Positions 26,114 to 33,104 of a stretch of DNA of 48,140 bases are shown piece after piece. Origin of the DNA: JBIOWF01 sp044868295 (lineage in GTDB: Bacteria; Actinomycetota; Actinomycetes; Streptosporangiales; Streptosporangiaceae); NCBI GenBank assembly GCA_044868295.1, contig JBIOWF010000036.1:1-48140 (forward strand). Direction: 5' to 3'. The notes below the pieces were generated by a model. It saw only the letters and a program-made list of their open reading frames with translations, did no database searches and was not told the DNA's origin. Position numbers and translations under genes: made by a program. Position 1 is the stretch's first letter; every line of letters begins with the position of its first letter.

Positions 26114-26845
26114 CTAATAACGGCATGCGATCTCACGAGCCTTCGACAGATCGTCGTGGTTGTCCACTTCGACCCAGTCGACCTTGCCGATCGGTGCCAC
26201 GGAGATCTTCTCGCCGCGGTTCACCATTTCCTGGTAGCCGTCCTCGTAGTAAAGCTGCGGGTCGCGCTCGAACGTCGCCCGCAGCGCGTCGGCCAGCCGC
26301 TCGGCGGCGCCCGGACGGATCAGCGTGGCGCCGATGTACTCGCCGTAGGCCTCCGCCGGATCCATCAGCTTGGTGATCCTGCGCAGGTAGCCGCCGTCGA
26401 GGGTCACCTTCATCTCCTCGTCCGCGAGCGTCTTCACGTCGTCGACGGCGAGCAGGATGTCACTCGCGTCGTCGGCGGACAGCAGCGTCTGCTCCACCGA
26501 CACCGGGTGGACGGTGTCCCCGTTCACGAGCAGCGCGCCCTGCGCGAAGTGATCGCGCGCGCACCACAGGGAGTAGGCGTTGTTCCACTCCTCGGCCTTG
26601 TCGTTGTGCACGAGGGTCAGCTTCACCCCGTGCCGCCGCTCCAGGTCCGCCTGGCGCTCGTGCACGGCCTGCGCCTGGTAGCCGACGATGACGACGACGT
26701 CACGAAGGTCCACCGCCGCGAGGTTGCGCAACGCGATGTCGAGGATCGTGGTCTCACCGTCGACCGGCACGAGCGCTTTGGGCAGCGTGTCGGTGTACGG
26801 CCGCAGGCGTCGTCCGGCCCCGGCGGCCAGCACCATTCCCAGCAA
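26114..26845 (-). CDS. Nucleotidyltransferase, CTP:phosphoalcohol cytidylyltransferase-like
   Basis: The protein has 243 residues. It starts MLGMVLAAGAGRRLRPYTD and continues TLPKALVPVDG, the GT-A-type nucleotidyltransferase signature. NNAYSLWCAR, LLVNGDTVH and the ending VDWVEVDNHDDLSKA resemble LicC phosphocholine and inositol-1-phosphate cytidylyltransferases rather than hexose-1-phosphate enzymes. It would make a CDP-alcohol. TTG at 26845 is chosen because AAGGAG lies seven bases upstream. The next gene downstream (59 bp) is the glycerol-1-phosphate dehydrogenase-like gene, so CDP-glycerol formation is a reasonable prediction; CDP-inositol or CDP-choline are alternatives. Confidence 0.84.
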   Translation of the reverse strand: MLGMVLAAGAGRRLRPYTDTLPKALVPVDGETTILDIALRNLAAVDLRDVVVIVGYQAQAVHERQADLERRHGVKLTLVHNDKAEEWNNAYSLWCARDHFAQGALLVNGDTVHPVSVEQTLLSADDASDILLAVDDVKTLADEEMKVTLDGGYLRRITKLMDPAEAYGEYIGATLIRPGAAERLADALRATFERDPQLYYEDGYQEMVNRGEKISVAPIGKVDWVEVDNHDDLSKAREIACRY

Positions 26846-26934
26846 CGTTCACTCCTTGAGGTCGAGCGAAGACAGTAACCCCAAAGGTTAGTTGGCTTTG
26901 CGCCCTGATCGTGTAATCCAGAGTTGGCCCGGCA

Positions 26935-27627
26935 TCAATCATGCCCGCCCAGATCGGCCGCCGGGGTCCTGGATCGCGGCGCGACCAGCCAGCAGGTGAG
27001 GCTCTCCCAGCCGAACAAGGCCCACAGATAGAGCGCGAGCAGCGCGAACACCACCGGAACGGCGTCGAGCAGGCCGCCGACGGCGACGAGGAGCATCCGT
27101 CCCTCCCAGCCGAGCCCGGCCGAGGACAGCCAGGGCGGCGGATAGACCTGCTGCCGGATCCGGTACGTCGTGTCGTAGTGGTGGAAGACGATCGCCCCCA
27201 GAACCGCGAAGGTCAGCACCGGCGGGACCCGGTGGGCGAAGCCGACGCAGGCGATGAAGCCGTACTCGGTGAGCCGCAGGATCGGCGGGACGAGCCAGTC
27301 GAGCCGCCCGTCGTGCCTGTGGGAGCTGCCCGGCCCCGCCAGCAGCAGCGCCACCGCCGGGGCGAACACCGCCAGCCCGTCCGCGCCCGCGACTCCCACC
27401 ACCAGCAGGATCCCGGTCACGAACGCCCCGGCCACGGCCGGCGGCAGCGGCGGCAACTGCCCCGCCACCAACAGGCCCATCGCCCGCGCGAGGAGCCCGT
27501 CGTCCCGGTACGCCACCACGCGGCTGCGCGGCACCAGGATCATGTGCACGGAGATCACGGCCGCCGCCGCCCGACCCGACCCTCGATCACGGCCGCCGCC
27601 TCCCAACCCGACCCGACCCTCGATCAC
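26935..27627 (-). CDS. DUF5941-like membrane protein
   Basis: About 230 residues. After a repeat-derived N-terminus (VIEGRVGLGGGGRDRGSGR), the conserved part starts at SVHMILVPRSRVVAYRDDGL and runs through several hydrophobic helices, with FHHYDTTYRIRQQVYPPPWL before the last two. Function is unknown; as I recall, this domain is usually found at the C-terminus of proteins with a CDP-alcohol phosphotransferase. Here GTG at 27627 overlaps the preceding stop as GTGA. A 37-bp duplication lies across this start, so this could be the displaced C-terminal part of a formerly single protein. Its codon use is normal, so it is probably still translated. Confidence 0.7.
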   Translation of the reverse strand: MIEGRVGLGGGGRDRGSGRAAAAVISVHMILVPRSRVVAYRDDGLLARAMGLLVAGQLPPLPPAVAGAFVTGILLVVGVAGADGLAVFAPAVALLLAGPGSSHRHDGRLDWLVPPILRLTEYGFIACVGFAHRVPPVLTFAVLGAIVFHHYDTTYRIRQQVYPPPWLSSAGLGWEGRMLLVAVGGLLDAVPVVFALLALYLWALFGWESLTCWLVAPRSRTPAADLGGHD

Positions 27628-27628
27628 G
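27553..27628 (-). repeat. 37-bp duplication at the junction of CDP-alcohol transferase and DUF5941 genes
   Basis: CCCGACCCGACCCTCGATCA plus CG occurs at 27570-27591 and again at 27607-27628, 37 bp apart. GATCACGGCCGCCGCC is also repeated at 27553 and 27585. The unit length is not a multiple of three, so gain or loss of a copy shifts the frame. Confidence 0.85.
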
Positions 27629-29555
27629 TTAGCGACCTCGCTATCCGGCCGGTGACCGTGTACGCGAGCGCGATGCCGCCCCACACGAGCAGGGCGAGAA
27701 ACGTGACGCGCGCGTTGAACAGGGCGGCCGTGATCGCGATCAGCGCCATCCGCTCGCCGATGGGCAGCACGATGACCTTCTTCAGCCAGCGCGTGGCCGT
27801 GCCCCGGTTCAACCGCCTGGACATCTCGACCACCACGTTCCCCGTACGGACCGAGTCCACCTGCCCCATACGATCCGCGTGAACCGAGTCCCCACGATCC
27901 GAATCCACACGGCCCGAATCTGGACGGCCCGAATCTGGACAGCCCGAATCTGGACAGCCCGAATCTGGACAGCCCGAGTCTGTACGGCCCGAGTCTGGAC
28001 GGACCGAGTCTGTACGGACCGAATCCACACAGCCCGAGTCTGTACGGGCCGGGTCCGCGGAGACCGAGAGCGGACTGTGCCGGCAGGTCGCGGCGGCGCC
28101 GTCGCCCTCGGCGTCGGCCACGGCGCCGGAATAGGAGAAGTCGACCATGTGCCGGATCGACTGGAGGATCATCGCGCCGACCGCCAGCGCCCAGATGCCG
28201 TGCGGCCCGGTGGGCCCGCCACGGGCGCCGGCCGCGTAGCCGACAGCCAGCCCGACATAGACGACATACTCCTTGACGCGGTCGGAGATGCCGTCCAGCC
28301 AGGCGCCGAGCGGCGAGAACCGGCGCGTGTAGCGGGCCAGTTGCCCGTCGACGCAGTCGAGCACGAAGGACAGGTAGAGCGCCACGGCCCCGACGACCTG
28401 GGCCGTCCGGTCCCCCGCTGAGAACCAGATCGCGGCGATGACCGCCAGGCCGACCGACATCCCGGTTATGGCGTTCGGGGTCAGGCGCAGCCGGGCGGCC
28501 AGCCGCACGACGTGGAGCGACCACGAGCTGACGCAGTAGGTCGTGAAAAAGCCGTCGTTCTTCTTGACCGCCGCCTCCAGCGTGGCCCGCTGCTCGTCCA
28601 CCTCGGACAGCCCCCGCATGGCCATGTCGGCGGCGAGCTGGCCCCCGACGCGCTGGCAGCGCAGGCCGCCGAGCCCGGCGGCGCGCACCGGCACCCCGGC
28701 GCGTACCAGTCCGGCCAGGAGCAGGGCGGAAACCTCGTTGTCGCCGGCGCTGCCGAGGCGGCGACTCTGGGCGAGGTCGGCCAGCTCCTCCGCCACGTCG
28801 GCGAGGCCGGCGAGATGGGCCTCCGCGACCCGCAGGACGCCGCCGAAGGTCGCGTTGGCCGACTCCACCTGGTGGAACGCGTTGCCAGCCGCGACGATCC
28901 GGCCGCGCTCGGTCCTGACGGGTGGCCGCAGCGGCCCGGGCTCGCCGCCGCCGACGAGCGCCGCCGTGCTCCGCGACGGATCCTCGATCAGCCGGGCCAG
29001 GGCCTCGGTGTGGGCGACGACGTCGCCAGGGAGCACGACGACCGGGCATGTGGAGGCTTTGGCGATCTTGGCCACCCTCCGGAGGTCGTCGGCCAAGCCG
29101 CCGCTGACGCTGACGCCGCGCCGCCTCCTCACCTGCGCCCTACCGTCCGCCGCACCACCCGCCGTGCCGCTCATCGTGCCGCCCGACGTACCGGGCATCG
29201 CGCCGCCCGCGATGCCGGGCATCGTGCCCGGGATCGTGTCGTCCGCCGCGTCTGGCGCCATCCCAGTCGTCCCGGACCATATACGGGCCGACATACCGGG
29301 CATGGTCCGGTCTGGCACGCCGGGCGAGGTCCCCACGCCGGGCATCATGCCGTCTGACAGGCCGGGCATCGTGTCGAACAGCGCGTCGTCGGCGCGTACC
29401 ACGATATGGAGCTCGCGGACCGGCAGCGCGACGAGTTGGTCGGTGAGCCGCCCGAGCACACTGCGCTGGGCGCAGGGCAGCCCGGCGGCCGGCATGGTCG
29501 CGAGGACCACCGCCACGGTCTCCGCCCCCATGACTTCCCACTTCACTCGGTCCAC
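27624..29555 (-). CDS. Fusion: nucleotidyltransferase-like domain plus CDP-alcohol phosphotransferase, with repeat inserts
   Basis: The protein has 643 residues. The N-terminal third resembles a nucleotidyltransferase (TVAVVLATMPAAG; VVVLPGDVVAHTEALARLIE), but the usual GxGxR-type loop is not obvious, so it may be degenerate. The membrane part starts near residue 350 and has the full signature D400-C-V-D403-G-Q-L-A-R, G417, D421, D425. Such fusions recall archaeal and actinobacterial enzymes that make a CDP-polyol and join it to another polyol phosphate. Two inserts interrupt it: an MPG-rich stretch (about 65-137) and a pentapeptide repeat (about 498-557) between membrane helices. GTG at 29555 has AGGAG seven bases upstream. 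It is first in the leftward operon and divergent from the Acs1-like gene. Confidence 0.82.
   Translation of the reverse strand: MDRVKWEVMGAETVAVVLATMPAAGLPCAQRSVLGRLTDQLVALPVRELHIVVRADDALFDTMPGLSDGMMPGVGTSPGVPDRTMPGMSARIWSGTTGMAPDAADDTIPGTMPGIAGGAMPGTSGGTMSGTAGGAADGRAQVRRRRGVSVSGGLADDLRRVAKIAKASTCPVVVLPGDVVAHTEALARLIEDPSRSTAALVGGGEPGPLRPPVRTERGRIVAAGNAFHQVESANATFGGVLRVAEAHLAGLADVAEELADLAQSRRLGSAGDNEVSALLLAGLVRAGVPVRAAGLGGLRCQRVGGQLAADMAMRGLSEVDEQRATLEAAVKKNDGFFTTYCVSSWSLHVVRLAARLRLTPNAITGMSVGLAVIAAIWFSAGDRTAQVVGAVALYLSFVLDCVDGQLARYTRRFSPLGAWLDGISDRVKEYVVYVGLAVGYAAGARGGPTGPHGIWALAVGAMILQSIRHMVDFSYSGAVADAEGDGAAATCRHSPLSVSADPARTDSGCVDSVRTDSVRPDSGRTDSGCPDSGCPDSGCPDSGRPDSGRVDSDRGDSVHADRMGQVDSVRTGNVVVEMSRRLNRGTATRWLKKVIVLPIGERMALIAITAALFNARVTFLALLVWGGIALAYTVTGRIARSLT
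27884..28063 (-). repeat. Twelve 15-bp in-frame tandem repeats in the CDP-alcohol transferase gene
   Basis: Units begin every 15 bp from 27884 to 28049, each close to CCGAATCTGGACAGC. They encode P-D-S-G-(C/R/V) pentapeptides. The middle copies are identical, so the array is recent and probably variable in number. Spacing and lack of spacers exclude CRISPR. Confidence 0.95.
29148..29363 (-). repeat. Degenerate MPG/GG-T-rich in-frame repeats
   Basis: The region codes for recurring PG-M, GG-A/T-MPG and DR/DT-x-PG motifs, from imperfect copies of a CGGGCATCGTGCC-like unit. Periodicity is irregular (about 24-36 bp). It interrupts the N-terminal nucleotidyltransferase-like domain. Confidence 0.7.
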
Positions 29556-29653
29556 ATCGGCACTCCTGATCGCAACGTAACCGAGTGATCACAAACAGGC
29601 AATCACCCTAACCGGCTTCACTCACCGGTAGGGTCGGATGCGGGGAGGGGATC
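29556..29653. promoter_or_regulatory. 98-bp divergent promoter region of the polyol-phosphate operons
   Basis: The two core operons start here and read outward, so both promoters must be packed into this interval. A palindrome GTGATCAC lies at 29586-29593, and TAGGGT near 29631 could be a rightward -10 box. A shared site would co-regulate CDP-polyol synthesis and polymerisation. Box assignments are tentative. Confidence 0.45.
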
Positions 29654-31060
29654 ATGATCGCGGAATCACGCCTGCGCACCGTGGGTGTCGTCCTGGCCGG
29701 TGGGGTGGGGCAGCGGGTGGGGCTCAACACCCCGAAACAACTCCTGAAGATCGCTGGCAAGACGATACTCGAACACACCCTCGGCGTGTTCGACGGACAC
29801 CCGGAGATCGACGAAGTCGTCGTCCTGATGGCCCCCGGCTTCGTCGGCGAAGCATCCGCCCTGGTGGAAAAGAACGGCTACACCAAAGTCACCAAGATCA
29901 TCGAAGGTGGCGCCAGCCGCACCGAGAGCACCTGGCGGGCGCTCCAGGCCCTGGGTGACGAGGAATGCGACGTGCTCCTGCATGACGCCGTCCGGCCACT
30001 GGTGAAGCCTCGGATCATCAGCGAATGCGTGGCCGCCCTCCGCCGCTACGAAGCCGTGGACGTGGCCATCCCGTCGTCGGACACCATCGTGGTGGCCGTG
30101 CCCGGCCCGCGCGGCGAGATCATCCGCGACGTCCCCGACCGCTCCCGGCTGCGCCGCGGCCAGACCCCCCAGTGCTTCCGGCTGTCGGTCATCCGCGCGG
30201 CCTACGAGCGGGCCTTCGCCGACCCCGACTTCGACAAGCTGCCCGCGACCGACGACTGCGGTGTCGTCCTGCGCTACCTGCCCGACGTGCCCATCTATCT
30301 CGTGCCGGGCAGCGAAGACAACATGAAGGTCACCCACCCGGTCGACGTCTTCATCGCCGACAAGCTCTTCCAGCTCGCCGCCGGCACGGCGCCCGTCGTC
30401 ACCCCGGAGACCTGCCGCCAGGCGCTGACCGGCAGGACGCTCGTCGTCTTCGGCGGCAGCTACGGCATCGGCGCCGACATCGTGGATCTCGCCAAGGGAT
30501 ACGGCGCGACCGTCCGGTCCTTCTCCCGCACCCAGACCGGGACACGCGTAGAGGACCCCGGCACCGTCGAGGAGGCGCTCGCCCGCGCCTACGCCGAGAC
30601 CGGACGCATCGACTTCGTGGTCAACACCGCCGCCGTCCTGCACATGGGCAAGCTGGCCGAAGCCGGCCACACGACCATCGAGGAGACCGTCGGCGTCAAC
30701 TACCTCGGCCCCGTCAACATCGCCCGCGCGTCGATCAAATATCTCGCCGAGACCCGCGGCCACCTGCTGCTCTACACGTCTTCCTCCTACACGCGCGGTC
30801 GCGCCGACTACAGCCTCTACTCGTCCAGCAAGGCCGCCGTGGTCAACCTCACGCAGGCGCTCGCCGACGAATGGGCCGAGCATGACGTGCGGGTCAACTG
30901 CGTCAATCCCGAACGCACCGGGACGCCCATGCGCCTGCGCGCCTTCGGCGACGAACCCACGGGGACGCTGCTGTCATCCGCGGCCGTCGCGCAGACCAGC
31001 ATCGACGTCCTGGCCTCCGACCTCACCGGACACGTGATCGACGTTCGCCTGATCACGTGA
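29654..31060 (+). CDS. Bifunctional cytidylyltransferase / short-chain dehydrogenase (Acs1/Bcs1-like CDP-ribitol synthase)
   Basis: The protein has 468 residues. The N-terminal domain (1 to about 235) is IspD/TarI-like: VVLAGGVGQRVGLNTPKQLL, HDAVRPLV, TPQCFRL and ATDDCGVVL. The C-terminal SDR domain has the cofactor loop GGSYGIG (from residue 267), NTAAVLHMG, the YTSSSYT strand and the catalytic Y389-x3-K393. This fused order matches Haemophilus Acs1/Bcs1, where the SDR half reduces ribulose-5-phosphate to ribitol-5-phosphate and the other half makes CDP-ribitol. ATG at 29654 is preceded by GGGGAGGGG. A CDP-glycerol-transferase-like polymerase follows 34 bp later, so a polyol-phosphate chain is the expected product. 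Ribitol specificity is inferred from the fusion. Confidence 0.88.
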   Translation: MIAESRLRTVGVVLAGGVGQRVGLNTPKQLLKIAGKTILEHTLGVFDGHPEIDEVVVLMAPGFVGEASALVEKNGYTKVTKIIEGGASRTESTWRALQALGDEECDVLLHDAVRPLVKPRIISECVAALRRYEAVDVAIPSSDTIVVAVPGPRGEIIRDVPDRSRLRRGQTPQCFRLSVIRAAYERAFADPDFDKLPATDDCGVVLRYLPDVPIYLVPGSEDNMKVTHPVDVFIADKLFQLAAGTAPVVTPETCRQALTGRTLVVFGGSYGIGADIVDLAKGYGATVRSFSRTQTGTRVEDPGTVEEALARAYAETGRIDFVVNTAAVLHMGKLAEAGHTTIEETVGVNYLGPVNIARASIKYLAETRGHLLLYTSSSYTRGRADYSLYSSSKAAVVNLTQALADEWAEHDVRVNCVNPERTGTPMRLRAFGDEPTGTLLSSAAVAQTSIDVLASDLTGHVIDVRLIT

Positions 31061-31094
31061 TCGAACTCGCTCCCGGCTGGGTAGGCAGCGATGC

Positions 31095-32915
31095 ATGGGG
31101 GGATCGCTGAACAGGAGAAACGCCCTGCTCATCGGGGTGTTGCTCGCGTCATATCCAGCACTGGTCGGGGCCGCGCTGTGGCCGCTTCCGCAGGCCTTCG
31201 CGCTCGTGGCCCTCGTGTCGTACGCCGCCGAGCTCGCCGCCTCGCAGAACGCCGTGGAACGGCTCGCCAGGCTCCATTTGGGGGTCACGCTCCGGTTCCT
31301 GACACGGGAGATGGCGGTCGTCCTTCTGGTCGCGCGGACGATCGGCACCGAGTCCCGCTGGTTCGCCCTCCTCGCCGGCGGGCTGTTCCTCTTCCACGGC
31401 GTGCGTGCCGTACAGACCTGGCTGGCGGGCCGCCTGAACCGTTGCCACAACCTGAGCCCGATCGCCACCAGGAACCTCGACCTGTCCGTGCTCAGGATCC
31501 CGCCCGCGCCTCCGGAGACGCTGGTCAACTGGCGTGGGGCGCGCCTGCTCTTCCTGGACGCTCTGCCGGTGGGGCTCACCGTGCTCACCGTGCTGGGCAA
31601 CCCGGCCGGCCGTGAGCGGCTCGGCGTGTACGGCCTGGCCGCCGCGCTCGCCCTGCAACTCGCCGCCACCGCCGCCCTCGCGGTGCACCTGCGGCGGGCC
31701 GCCCACCTGATGGACCGGCGGCGTCTCGTCGAGGAGGTGGAGGGGCAGGTGCGGGCCTACCGGCCGGAAGTGCTGCTCTACTTCTCCGGACCGCCGGACG
31801 CGGCGTACCAGGCGACCATGTGGCTGGGCGTTCTGGAGCGGATCCAGCGCCGCGCGCTCGTCGTGCTGCGGGAGCGTGACCTGCTCGCCGTGCTGGGAGA
31901 GACCAGCCTGCCGGTGCTGTGCGTGCCCTTGGCCGTCGACCTGATGAACCTGCGCGGTCTCGAAACCGCGCGGGTGGCCCTCTTCGCGTCCAACGTCGGC
32001 AACAACATCCACCTGCTCCGGATGCCAGGGGTCAGGAGTGTCTTCATCGGCCACGGCGACAGCGACAAGGAAGCCTCCTTCAACCCGTTCACCAAGGTGT
32101 ACGACGAGGTATGGGTGGCCGGACCGGCCGGGCGGGACCGCTACCGGAGAACGCAGGTCGGGGTTCGCGACGAGGCCATCGTCGAGGTGGGCCGACCCCA
32201 GCTCGCCGGGGTGCGGCCGCAGGGCCCCGGCCTCCCGTATCCGACCGTCCTGTACGCGCCGACCTGGGAGGGGTGGACCGACGACCTGTTCCACACCTCG
32301 ATCGGGCCGATGGGCGTCGCGCTGGTCCGCGCCCTGATCGAACAGCCCATCCGGCTCATCTACAAGCCTCACCCGCTGACCGGCCATCGCTCGCGGGCCG
32401 TCCGCGACGCCCACCAGGAGATCATGGAGATGCTCCACCAGGCGGCCCTGGCCGGTACGGCCGCCGCCCGCCGGTTGGCGTTGGCGGAGACGGTCATCCG
32501 GAACCAGGTCGTCACCGGGGCCACGCCACACCTGTACGAGTGCTTCAACCAGGCGGACCTGCTGATCAGCGACATCTCAAGCGTGGTGACGGATTTCATC
32601 GCCAGCGGCAAGCCCTACGTGGTCACCAACGTCGAGGGCCTGCCAGCGGCCGAGTTCCGGGAGCGATACCCGACCGCCGAGGCCGCGTACCTGCTCGGCC
32701 GGGATCTCGCCGAACTCCCGGAGATCATGTACCAGCTCGGCCAGGACGAGGACGTCCTCGCCCCCGCCCGGCGCGAGGTCCGGGCGTATGTGCTGGGCCC
32801 CGGCCACCCGGACGCGCCGACCCGCTTCGACGACGCCGTCAACGCCGCGTACGCCAGGGCGGCACCGAACAGCCATCTCCAGACGGCGCCCACCGCCGTG
32901 GACACCCCGGCCTGA
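31095..32915 (+). CDS. CDP-glycerol glycerophosphotransferase-like polymerase with membrane N-terminus
   Basis: The protein has 606 residues. The first 215 contain several hydrophobic helices, unlike the monotopic TagF/TarL enzymes. The C-terminal part is a Glyphos_transf domain: SVFIGHGDSDKEASFNPF (about 315-332), YPTVLYAPTWEGWTDD, RLIYKPHPLTGH and LLISDISSVVTDFIASGKPY. These enzymes polymerise glycerol- or ribitol-phosphate from the CDP form onto a lipid-linked primer on the cytoplasmic face. The gene directly upstream is predicted to make CDP-ribitol, so poly(ribitol phosphate) is the simplest product, though mixed polymers are possible. ATG at 31095 is chosen. A 63-bp tandem repeat starts at the base after the stop codon. 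Confidence 0.86.
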   Translation: MGGSLNRRNALLIGVLLASYPALVGAALWPLPQAFALVALVSYAAELAASQNAVERLARLHLGVTLRFLTREMAVVLLVARTIGTESRWFALLAGGLFLFHGVRAVQTWLAGRLNRCHNLSPIATRNLDLSVLRIPPAPPETLVNWRGARLLFLDALPVGLTVLTVLGNPAGRERLGVYGLAAALALQLAATAALAVHLRRAAHLMDRRRLVEEVEGQVRAYRPEVLLYFSGPPDAAYQATMWLGVLERIQRRALVVLRERDLLAVLGETSLPVLCVPLAVDLMNLRGLETARVALFASNVGNNIHLLRMPGVRSVFIGHGDSDKEASFNPFTKVYDEVWVAGPAGRDRYRRTQVGVRDEAIVEVGRPQLAGVRPQGPGLPYPTVLYAPTWEGWTDDLFHTSIGPMGVALVRALIEQPIRLIYKPHPLTGHRSRAVRDAHQEIMEMLHQAALAGTAAARRLALAETVIRNQVVTGATPHLYECFNQADLLISDISSVVTDFIASGKPYVVTNVEGLPAAEFRERYPTAEAAYLLGRDLAELPEIMYQLGQDEDVLAPARREVRAYVLGPGHPDAPTRFDDAVNAAYARAAPNSHLQTAPTAVDTPA

Positions 32916-33041
32916 CAGCCGGACACGGCACTCCCGCGTAAGCGTCGCGCGGCCGCTGAGCATGGCGATCCCGCGTGGCAGCCGGACAGGCCGCACCCGC
33001 GTAAGCGTTACGCGCGGCCGTTGAACGTGGCGATCCCGCGT
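32916..33041. repeat. Two 63-bp tandem repeats starting directly after the polymerase stop codon
   Basis: CAGCCGGACA begins copies at 32916 and 32979. Each contains CCCGCGTAAGCGT and GTGGCGATCCCGCGTG-like segments. The unit is 21 codons and the frame after the stop remains open through both copies, as if it once belonged to a longer coding tail. A further CCCGCGTGAGCC segment starts at 33035. Confidence 0.85.
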
Positions 33042-33104
33042 GAGCCGTACGCGCGACGCTCCGGGCGACCGTTACACGCGATCCCTCCTTGTGACGGTCA
33101 CCCG

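Noticed and set aside
27884..28063. CRISPR-like array
   Set aside because: Units are 15 bp, directly adjacent with no spacers, and lie in frame within a coding gene.
27645..29049. Long open minus-strand frame continuous with the DUF5941 gene, running antisense-frame through the CDP-alcohol transferase
   Set aside because: Upstream of 27627 it is an out-of-frame reading of the transferase gene (Arg/Gly-rich, pentapeptide shadow LSRFG). Only the part from 27627 down to 26935 has real protein character.
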